Below, one piece after another: positions 29,913-37,766 of a stretch of 64,000 nt of DNA. The stretch is from positions 682,001-746,000 of the forward strand of contig NZ_AP025032.1 of assembly GCF_019973775.1 (NCBI RefSeq), read 5' to 3'. The DNA comes from Aureimonas sp. SA4125 (GTDB lineage: Bacteria > Pseudomonadota > Alphaproteobacteria > Rhizobiales > Rhizobiaceae). The notes under the pieces are model-generated. The model was given only the letters and a program-made list of their open reading frames with translations, was not told where the DNA came from and did not search any database. The stretch's first letter is position 1. Every line of letters begins with the position of its first letter. The position numbers were made by a program, and so were the translations under genes.

Positions 29913-30038
29913 GTCGTATCCTCTCCAGGAGGCCGAAACCCTTCGCCGCGGAGGCATCCGCGATTTTCGCGTCGCCGTCGCCTATTGGCGGAAGGGCTGA
30001 TATAGAACGGCGCGCCACAATAAGGGAAGAACCGACGG

Positions 30039-30560
30039 ATGGATATGTTCAACGCCGCCCGCACCATGACGCTGATCGGGGCCGTGTCGCTCGTCGCGGC
30101 CTGCACCTCCAACGGCGATCGCGCCGTTCAGCTGGACGGGACGCCTCCGAAGATGTCGGCCGAGGCCGAAGGGGTTGTGCCCGACTACTGCCCGCAGATC
30201 ACGCTGCGCGAAGGCACGGCAATCCTGCGCAAGGGTGAGGGCGACGGCCTGCAATATGTCGCGTCGATCGTTTCGACCAGCCGCGAATGCCGCGTGCTCA
30301 ATGGCGAACTGCGGATGAAGGTGGGGATCTCGGGAAGGGTCGTACCCGGACCGGCAGCCAAACCTGGCGAACTCGGCCTGCCGATCCGCGTCGTCGTTCT
30401 TCGCGGCGCCGACGTTCTCTATTCCGAGATGGGGTCACAGGCGGTCGCCCTGCAGCCTGGGAATTCGCCGACCTTCGTCTATGTCGATTCAACCGTCGTC
30501 GTTCCCGAGCCGAGCCGCAAGGATCTCGTGATCTATGCGGGTTTCGACGAGGGCGAGTAG
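30039..30560 (+). CDS. Conserved hypothetical lipoprotein
   Basis: This is a 173-residue predicted lipoprotein with signal MFNAARTMTLIGAVSLVAAC; the lipobox VAAC puts the lipidated Cys at about residue 22. The mature part is beta-rich, with two cysteines in EGVVPDYCPQITL and STSRECRVLNGEL that could form a disulfide, and it ends with VVVPEPSRKDLVIYAGFDEG. I recognise it as a conserved alphaproteobacterial lipoprotein type without known function. It is divergent from thrC across 126 bases. Confidence 0.82.
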   Translation: MDMFNAARTMTLIGAVSLVAACTSNGDRAVQLDGTPPKMSAEAEGVVPDYCPQITLREGTAILRKGEGDGLQYVASIVSTSRECRVLNGELRMKVGISGRVVPGPAAKPGELGLPIRVVVLRGADVLYSEMGSQAVALQPGNSPTFVYVDSTVVVPEPSRKDLVIYAGFDEGE

Positions 30561-30660
30561 TGCGGCGCTGATTCCGGCCTCGCCGCTAAATCGCCGGGCC
30601 TGACCGACGTTTCTCTTGGCCCGTCCGGCGATCAGGTTTTCGCCGGGCGGTCTGGGAGCC

Positions 30661-31347
30661 TCAGGCGGCGCTCCAGGCGCCGAAAGCCTCGATGACGGCG
30701 GGGTAGTCGGCAAGCCGGCTGATCACCGTCTCCGCGCCCGCTTCGCTGAGGGCGTCGGCATGGCCGGGATAGGTGTGCGACCCGCCGGTAAATCCGACGA
30801 CGCGGCAGCCGGCGGCGACGGCCGCAACCACGCCGTGCACCGAATCCTCGATGACGACCGCCCTCGCGGGCGCTACGCCGAACTGCTCGCAGGCGTAGAG
30901 GAACACGTCCGGCGCCGGCTTGCCCCTGCAGCTGCCGACTTCGCGGGCGGCGAAGACATAGGGCCTGAACCGGTCCCACAGCCTGACATGGCCGAGTTCC
31001 ATCTCCAGCCGCACGGTCGTCGAGTTCGAGCAGATGCACCGCGGCAGGTCGATGCGGTCGAGCATCGCCTCGACGCCGGCGATCGCTTCCACCTCGCGGC
31101 CGAGCCGGACATCGGTCTCCTTCTCGACCCGGTCCTCGAAATCGGCCGGGAAGACGATTCCGTTCTCATCGGCCAGAATGTCGAGAATGCGCGGCAGCGT
31201 GAGGCCTGCGAAACGCGAGGCGATTTCCTCCGCCTCCATGTCGATGCCGAACTCCTTGAACATCACCGACTCGACCCGCGCCGCGATGATCTCGGAATCG
31301 ACCAGGACGCCGTCGCAGTCGAAAATGGCAAGGGAAAGCGGGGGCAT
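30661..31347 (-). CDS. HAD family hydrolase (beta-phosphoglucomutase/phosphatase-like)
   Basis: This is a haloacid-dehalogenase-superfamily phosphatase of 228 residues. Motif I is LAIFDCDGVLVDSE (nucleophile Asp near residue 9), followed by a helical cap, motif II ICSNSTT, motif III with CRGKPAPDVFLYA, and motif IV VIEDSVHGVVAA. This is the pattern of subfamily IA sugar-phosphate phosphatases and mutases. The ATG at 31347 with GGAG six bases upstream is chosen; the open frame reaches 31503 but the HAD fold starts here. The substrate is unknown. Confidence 0.92.
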   Translation of the reverse strand: MPPLSLAIFDCDGVLVDSEIIAARVESVMFKEFGIDMEAEEIASRFAGLTLPRILDILADENGIVFPADFEDRVEKETDVRLGREVEAIAGVEAMLDRIDLPRCICSNSTTVRLEMELGHVRLWDRFRPYVFAAREVGSCRGKPAPDVFLYACEQFGVAPARAVVIEDSVHGVVAAVAAGCRVVGFTGGSHTYPGHADALSEAGAETVISRLADYPAVIEAFGAWSAA

Positions 31348-31528
31348 GGGAACTCCGGGACGATGTGGCAGGAAGCGCCGGAAGGCGGCATGGCGCGGAT
31401 ATAAGCTGAACGGGGCCTCGTCCATAGCCCCGCCGCATGCCGATCGGTCCCTGCCGCAATCGACGGCCGGCTTCATCGATTGTTTACGCTGTTCGGTAAC
31501 CATGTCGCTGGTGATTTGTTCTGCGTAA

Positions 31529-32680
<1,152 letters not shown>

Positions 32681-32682
32681 GG

Positions 32683-33297
32683 TCAGTCGGACCGGGTCGT
32701 GAGACCGCGGGCGGCGAGATCGGCGGCAAGCCTGTCCGCGCCCGTGAAGTGCAGGGCCTGCCAGCCAGCCGCCCTGGCACCGTCGACATTGGCGGGGCTG
32801 TCGTCGATGAAGAGGGTGCGCTCTGGAACAAGGCCGAAGCGCTCGGCATGGTGCGCGTAGATGCGCCGATCCGGCTTGACCAGGCCGATCTCGCCGGAGA
32901 CGGTGACGCCGCGCGTCTCGCCGAGGAAGGGGTAGATCGCCTCGGCCTCGCGAAAGGTGTCGGGCGCGAAATTCGTCAGCATCGTCACGTCGATTCCCCT
33001 GGCCATCAGGTCGCGCAGGATGACGACCGTGTCGTCATGGGCATGCGGCACCATGTCCCGCCAGTGGCGGCGGTAGGCCCGGATGAGTTCCGCCATGTCG
33101 GGATGGCGCGCAATCGCCTCCGCCTCGGCTTCGGCCCATGGCCGGCCCCGGTCCTGCTCGAGGTTCCAGGCGGGGCTGCACACTTCGGCGAGAAACCTTG
33201 CGCGCGCCGGAGCGTCGGCGATGAGCCGGCGATAAGGCGCTTCCGGATCCCAGTGGATGAGGACGCGGCCGATGTCGAAGACGACGTGGTCGATCAT
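32683..33297 (-). CDS. HAD family phosphatase/dehalogenase-like protein
   Basis: This 204-residue HAD superfamily protein begins MIDHVVFDIGRVLIHWDPEA. The second Asp of motif I is replaced by Gly (DIGRV), as in YihX-like and haloacid-dehalogenase-like members. Motif II is VTMLTNFAPDTF, motif III GLVKPDRRIYAHH, and motif IV LFIDDSPANVDGA. Its ATG overlaps the mutY stop by four bases, so it is translationally coupled to mutY. It ends two bases after the convergent ccrM stop. The natural substrate is unknown. Confidence 0.92.
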   Translation of the reverse strand: MIDHVVFDIGRVLIHWDPEAPYRRLIADAPARARFLAEVCSPAWNLEQDRGRPWAEAEAEAIARHPDMAELIRAYRRHWRDMVPHAHDDTVVILRDLMARGIDVTMLTNFAPDTFREAEAIYPFLGETRGVTVSGEIGLVKPDRRIYAHHAERFGLVPERTLFIDDSPANVDGARAAGWQALHFTGADRLAADLAARGLTTRSD

Positions 33298-34418
33298 GCC
33301 TGGCGCTTTCGCTGCGAGGGCGAGGTGGCGAAAGCCGCGGGTTCGGCCAGCTGGATGGCCTTCTTCATGAGGGTCGGCAAGGCGGCAGCCGGGAGTTCGG
33401 CCGGCGTCACGAAGCGTCCCGCCGCCCCGGAAGCCGACGCGATCTCGGCGCGCCAGACGTCGAGCGTCAGCGTGAAATGGGTGAAGACATGGACGACCGA
33501 CCCGGTCTTCGCCCAAGCGGCAGCAAAGGGGGCGGCGTCGGCGCCGGTGGCACCGTCCTGCCCGACGCCCCAGCCCGTCGTCGGCGGCTCGTCCATGCCG
33601 CCGAGCATTCCGGTCTCCGTCCGCCGGCGAAGGAAGATCGCGCCGTCGCTCGGCCGGACCGCGACGAACGCGGCACCGCGGCGCGCCGGCTTGGGCTTTT
33701 TCGCCGCCTTGACCGGATAGAGTTCCATGGTCCCGTGGATCCGCGCCTCGCACCCCTCGGCCAGCGGGCAGAGCACGCAGGCAGGGCGTCGCGGCGTGCA
33801 GATCGTAGCGCCGAGATCCATCATCGCCTGCGCGAAATCGCCTGGCTGCAGCAAGGGCGTCAGCGCCGCGACATGCGTCCGGACCAGGGCCTTTCCGGCG
33901 GGAAGTGGCGTGTCGATCGCACGAAGCCGCGTGACGACGCGTTCGATGTTGCCGTCCACGACGGCGGCCGGTTTATTGAAGGCGATGGCCGCGATCGCCG
34001 CCGCGGTGTAGTCGCCGATGCCCGGCAGAGTCTTCAGGCCTGCTTCGGTCGCCGGAAAGCGCCCGCCGTGCTCGGCCACCACCGCCTTGGCGCAGGCATG
34101 GAGATTGCGGGCGCGGGCGTAGTAGCCAAGCCCTGCCCATGCGCCCATCACCTCTTCCGCGGGAGCTTCCGCCAGCGCCTCGACGACCGGCCACCGCGCC
34201 AGGAACTTCAGATAATAGGCCTTGACCGTCGCGACCGTCGTCTGCTGCAGCATCACTTCCGACAGCCAGATACGGTACGGGTCGGCCCGGTTGCCGGCGG
34301 CGCGTTCTGCCGGCAGGACGCGCCATGGCAGCGTGCGAGCATGCCGGTCGTACCAGGCGAGAAGCCTGTCGGACGGCGACTCCGTGGCCTTCGGCACGGC
34401 TTTTCCCTCGTCCTTCAT
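33294..34418 (-). CDS. mutY: A/G-specific adenine DNA glycosylase
   Basis: MutY removes adenine mispaired with 8-oxoguanine. The 374-residue product has the helix-hairpin-helix LKTLPGIGDYTAAAIAAIAF with catalytic Asp in VVDGNIERVV, the catalytic Glu in WLSEVMLQQTTV, the four-Cys iron-sulfur loop (CTPRRPACVLCPLAEGC), and a C-terminal NUDIX-like domain that reads 8-oxoguanine. The ATG at 34418 is chosen by homology; the frame continues to 35099 across the divergent gene and is not coding there. Confidence 0.95.
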   Translation of the reverse strand: MKDEGKAVPKATESPSDRLLAWYDRHARTLPWRVLPAERAAGNRADPYRIWLSEVMLQQTTVATVKAYYLKFLARWPVVEALAEAPAEEVMGAWAGLGYYARARNLHACAKAVVAEHGGRFPATEAGLKTLPGIGDYTAAAIAAIAFNKPAAVVDGNIERVVTRLRAIDTPLPAGKALVRTHVAALTPLLQPGDFAQAMMDLGATICTPRRPACVLCPLAEGCEARIHGTMELYPVKAAKKPKPARRGAAFVAVRPSDGAIFLRRRTETGMLGGMDEPPTTGWGVGQDGATGADAAPFAAAWAKTGSVVHVFTHFTLTLDVWRAEIASASGAAGRFVTPAELPAAALPTLMKKAIQLAEPAAFATSPSQRKRQA

Positions 34419-34711
34419 GTCCGGGCTGTCTCTTGGCAGGGTCGCGGCCAGGCTGGACCCTGCCACGGGGTGCCATCCCGATATCGCCTTGTCATTTCGC
34501 TTTCGCCTAACCTGGCAGGACATCGTCGATGGGCCTGTGATAGGGAGCGGCGTGAACAATGGAAAGAGCATCGTGACGAGTGCTGGACAGAGAGGCGTTT
34601 GCCCAGCCTCGACAGGCCGGGACAATCTTGGAGTGGGACATTTCATGGGCAGCGGCATGCTAGCACCGGCGCAGCCTGATATCGATGGAACGTCCGCGCG
34701 AGGGAAGCGCA

Positions 34712-36148
34712 ATGGATAACTTGGCGGGCGCCGCGCCCACCGCAGATGGCGCCGCTCGGCCTTTGCGCACCGGTGCTGAGTCGTCCTTGGCAGGCGCTTC
34801 ACCCAGCCTGATCGCGAGCGCCCCGGCGCGTCTAGTGCCGGCCCGCCCCTTCGATCGTCCGGCAGTGCTGACGCTTCTTTTGACACCCGACCAGGACGGG
34901 CTGGGTCGCCGCAATCGGCTGTCGACCTTCGCTTTCTATCTGCTGGCCGCGGCCGGGGGGTCGGCAGCGTCCGTTGTCGCCGGCCTGTTGGCAGCCTGGG
35001 CGCTCCTGTCGCTCCTCCTCGGTCGCTTTCGCCTGCGTCTGACGGCGTCGGACGGTCCTGTCGTGGCAGCCTCGCTGCTCTTCTTCGCGGTGATGGCATA
35101 TTCGAACTTCCATCATATGGATCTCGACGCCAGCCTCTTGGGAGTCGGGGCGCTGCTCCCCTTCGTCATGCCGCTCGTGCTCATCCCCCGCATGCGATTG
35201 TCGCGTTATGCCGATACGCTCCCGATCGCATTTTTCGCCATCGCTGTCGGCGGCTGCCTCCTCCTCGTCATCGTTCTTGTCGAGTTCTCCTTCTTCTCGA
35301 CGCGCGTCCAGGGGTTTTCGGGCAATCAGGGGCCGCTCTCCGTGACCGCGCTTCTCTGCGCCGGCTGGTCTCTCCTGCATGTGTCCCGGGACAGCAGCCG
35401 CCGGCATCTCGGCCTTGCCGTGATGGGAGCGCTCGGCGGCAGCATTGCGGTGGTCTTGTCGGGAATGCGCGGCACCTGGCCGCTCCTGCCCATCTGCCTC
35501 GTCATCGCCCTGTTCACTCAGCGCCGCGAGCTTGCCGCCCTCTGGCGCGCATGGTCGCCCGCAACCCGCTGGTTTCTCGTCGTCCTGTCCGTCGCGGTCC
35601 TTGCCGGCGTCTGCGTGCTGGTGGCGCCGATGGTGGCCATGCGGCTCAGCCAGATGTGGGGAGAACTCGCCCTGATCGCGGCCAATGTCGAAAGTCCGAC
35701 CTCCCTGAACTTGCGCAGGCAAATGTACTCGGCTGCGGTCGAAGCGATCGCCGCACGGCCCTGGTTCGGCTACGGCGCGGAGAACCATTGGACGGCCGTC
35801 TCGCCCTACCTCGATCCCGCGGTGCTGCAAGGCCTCTCCTTCACGCATTTCCACAACGTCTTCCTCACCGTCGGCGTCGATGCAGGACTGGTGGGCGTTG
35901 CGAGCCTTCTTGCCGTCATCCTCTCGCCCCTGATCGTCGCCTGGCGGGCGCGCCACGCTTTGGGCGGCGGCCGCAGGCTTGGGGCGAGCCTCATCCTGGT
36001 CGTCGCCTTTGTCGGCGCCGGGATGACGAACATCATGTTCTTTCATGATATCATCGATGCCGTCTGGGTCTTCTCCGTCTCGCTGCTCGCCGCATCCGTG
36101 CCGGCGCCATCATGGCTGGACGGCAAGGCTCCCAAGGCAGGGACGTGA
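34712..36148 (+). CDS. O-antigen ligase/polymerase-like membrane protein
   Basis: This is a multi-helix inner-membrane protein (about 11-12 segments) of 478 residues with the O-antigen ligase (WaaL/Wzy) pattern. The long periplasmic loop near residue 330-380 has RPWFGYGAENHWTAV and the signature FTHFHNVFLTVGVDAGLVG. Members join or polymerise surface polysaccharides on lipid carriers; which one cannot be told. The N-terminus is an unusual Ala/Pro-rich cytoplasmic stretch of about 65 residues. GAGGGAAG precedes the ATG at 34712. No other polysaccharide genes are nearby, so it is isolated between divergent mutY and dciA, which starts six bases after its stop. Confidence 0.82.
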   Translation: MDNLAGAAPTADGAARPLRTGAESSLAGASPSLIASAPARLVPARPFDRPAVLTLLLTPDQDGLGRRNRLSTFAFYLLAAAGGSAASVVAGLLAAWALLSLLLGRFRLRLTASDGPVVAASLLFFAVMAYSNFHHMDLDASLLGVGALLPFVMPLVLIPRMRLSRYADTLPIAFFAIAVGGCLLLVIVLVEFSFFSTRVQGFSGNQGPLSVTALLCAGWSLLHVSRDSSRRHLGLAVMGALGGSIAVVLSGMRGTWPLLPICLVIALFTQRRELAALWRAWSPATRWFLVVLSVAVLAGVCVLVAPMVAMRLSQMWGELALIAANVESPTSLNLRRQMYSAAVEAIAARPWFGYGAENHWTAVSPYLDPAVLQGLSFTHFHNVFLTVGVDAGLVGVASLLAVILSPLIVAWRARHALGGGRRLGASLILVVAFVGAGMTNIMFFHDIIDAVWVFSVSLLAASVPAPSWLDGKAPKAGT

Positions 36149-36154
36149 CGATCG

Positions 36155-36664
36155 ATGGCCAAGCTTCAACAACGACGCGGCGCGCGACCCGTCGGCGACC
36201 TCGTTTCGCAGCTTCTCGATCCCGTGCTGGCGCGGAAGGCCGGGATGACCACGGGCCTGATCGCGGCCTGGTCCGAGCTCGTGGGAACGAAACTGGATGG
36301 CGTGTGCCGTCCGGACAAGCTCGTCTGGCCGCCGAGATTGCATGAGGCGGACGCGTTCAAGCCAGCGACGCTCGTCGTCGCCTGCGAGGGAGCGTCGGTA
36401 TTGCGCCTGCAGCACCAGACGTCGGAAGTGATCGCGCGGGTCAACGCCTTCTTCGGCTATCCCGCCATCGATCGGCTGAAGATCGTTCAGCGTTCGGTGA
36501 GGACGCAGCGGCCCGATCGCCGGCCGGTTCTGCGCACTTTGAAGCCGTCGGAGCTGTCCGACATCGCCGAGATGACCGACCGTATCGAGGATCCCAGGCT
36601 CAAGGCCGCGCTCGCAGCTTTCGGCGCCGGCATCCTGCAACGCCGGCCGATGACAAAAGCGTAA
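36155..36664 (+). CDS. DUF721/DciA family protein (predicted replicative helicase loader)
   Basis: This is a 169-residue protein of the DUF721/DciA family. DciA helps load the replicative helicase DnaB in bacteria that lack DnaC or DnaI. The N-terminal domain shows PVGDLVSQLLDPVLARKAG then GLIAAWSELVGTKLDGVCRP, and VVACEGASVLRLQHQTSEVI near residue 75, as in the family. In rhizobia this gene sits between mutY and dsbA; here an O-antigen-ligase-like gene lies between it and mutY. Confidence 0.85.
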   Translation: MAKLQQRRGARPVGDLVSQLLDPVLARKAGMTTGLIAAWSELVGTKLDGVCRPDKLVWPPRLHEADAFKPATLVVACEGASVLRLQHQTSEVIARVNAFFGYPAIDRLKIVQRSVRTQRPDRRPVLRTLKPSELSDIAEMTDRIEDPRLKAALAAFGAGILQRRPMTKA

Positions 36665-36774
36665 GGCGGCGCGCCGGCATCGGCCCTTGGCAAGGCCGCA
36701 ATCTCTTCCTATTCACGCTCGGGACACTGTGTCCCCGACGAAGCCGGCTGCGGCAACAATGGAAGGTGAACCCG

Positions 36775-37569
36775 ATGCACGCGAAGCAAACTCCAGGTCA
36801 CGCGGCGCGCCGCGCCCGTCTGACGGCGGCGTCCTTGGCCGGCGGCCTCGGCCTCGTGCTCCTGGCCGCTGCCACTGGCCAACAAGCGTCGCTCGGCCTC
36901 GTCTCGCCCGCTCAGGCCCAGGAGGCGACCCCGGCACCCGCGGCGGACGCTGCGACACCGGCCGCACCTGCCGCACCGGCCGCCGGCGCGACGACGCCGG
37001 TGACGGCGCCCGAAGCACAAGGCAGCGTCGACGTGGCCGATCTGATGGAGCCGGGTCCCTTGCCGGACGTCGTCATCGGTGACGTGAACGCGCCCGTGAC
37101 CATCGTCGAATACGCCTCGATGACCTGCAGCCACTGCGCCGATTTCCACGCGACGACACTGCCGTTACTGAAGAAGGACTACATCGATACCGGCAAGGCC
37201 AAGCTCATCCTGCGCGAGTTCCCGTTCGATCCGCGTGCCGTTGCGGCCTTCATGCTCGCGCGTTGCGCGCCGGACGACAAGCGCAGCGCGATGGTCGACG
37301 TCCTGTTCAGCCAGCAGGACCAGTGGGCCCGGGCGGAAAACGCCTCGCAGGCGCTGCTGGGGATCGCCAAGCTCGCCGGCTTCACCCAGGAGAGCTTCAC
37401 CGCCTGTCTCAGTGACAAGGCGTTGCAGCAGAAGGTCATCGACACGCAGCAGCGCGGCGAGAAGGAATTCGGCGTCGTCGCGACACCGACCTTCTTTGTG
37501 AACGGCCAGAAGTACTCGGGTGCAATGAGCCCTGCCGAATTCGGGGCCGTCATCGACGCGGCGAAATAA
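36775..37569 (+). CDS. DsbA family thiol-disulfide oxidoreductase
   Basis: This is a periplasmic thioredoxin-fold protein of 264 residues. A signal peptide (LTAASLAGGLGLVLLAAATG) is followed by an Ala/Pro-rich linker of about 45 residues (TPAPAADAATPAAPAAPAAG) and the thioredoxin fold with active site Cys118-Ser-His-Cys121 in ASMTCSHCADFH. The cis-proline loop is VVATPTFFVNGQKY. The pattern fits the BdbD/ScsC-like DsbA group. GGAAGG lies upstream of the ATG at 36775; a GTG nine bases earlier is alternative. The partner reductase or oxidase is not adjacent. Confidence 0.93.
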   Translation: MHAKQTPGHAARRARLTAASLAGGLGLVLLAAATGQQASLGLVSPAQAQEATPAPAADAATPAAPAAPAAGATTPVTAPEAQGSVDVADLMEPGPLPDVVIGDVNAPVTIVEYASMTCSHCADFHATTLPLLKKDYIDTGKAKLILREFPFDPRAVAAFMLARCAPDDKRSAMVDVLFSQQDQWARAENASQALLGIAKLAGFTQESFTACLSDKALQQKVIDTQQRGEKEFGVVATPTFFVNGQKYSGAMSPAEFGAVIDAAK

Positions 37570-37622
37570 CCGCCGCTCCTTCCGCCTTTTCGCAAGGGCT
37601 GGAAGCCGGTTCGGGACATGAC

Positions 37623-37656
37623 GCGAGGCGACCCTCTTTGCCGGGGGGCGCCTCGC
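37623..37656 (+). terminator. Hairpin after the dsbA-type gene
   Basis: A perfect 8-base stem GCGAGGCG / CGCCTCGC with extra CCC/GGG pairing inside is followed by TGCATTTTGC. It lies 54 bases after the stop of the DsbA gene and 110 bases before the PPDK-like gene, so it likely separates the two transcripts. Confidence 0.65.
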
Positions 37657-37766
37657 TGCATTTTGCAATGCAACAATTGGCTGCGACGCGGATTTACCGT
37701 AAGCATTTCAGACCCGCCCGATCCGAAGGCGGTAGAACGCAATGCGGGAAGAGTGCGCGACGTCCG

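Noticed and set aside
31478..31500. Possible CtrA-type binding site before ccrM (TTTAC...GTAACC)
   Set aside because: The half-sites and spacing deviate from TTAA-N7-TTAA; too weak to annotate, although CtrA control of ccrM is known in Caulobacter.
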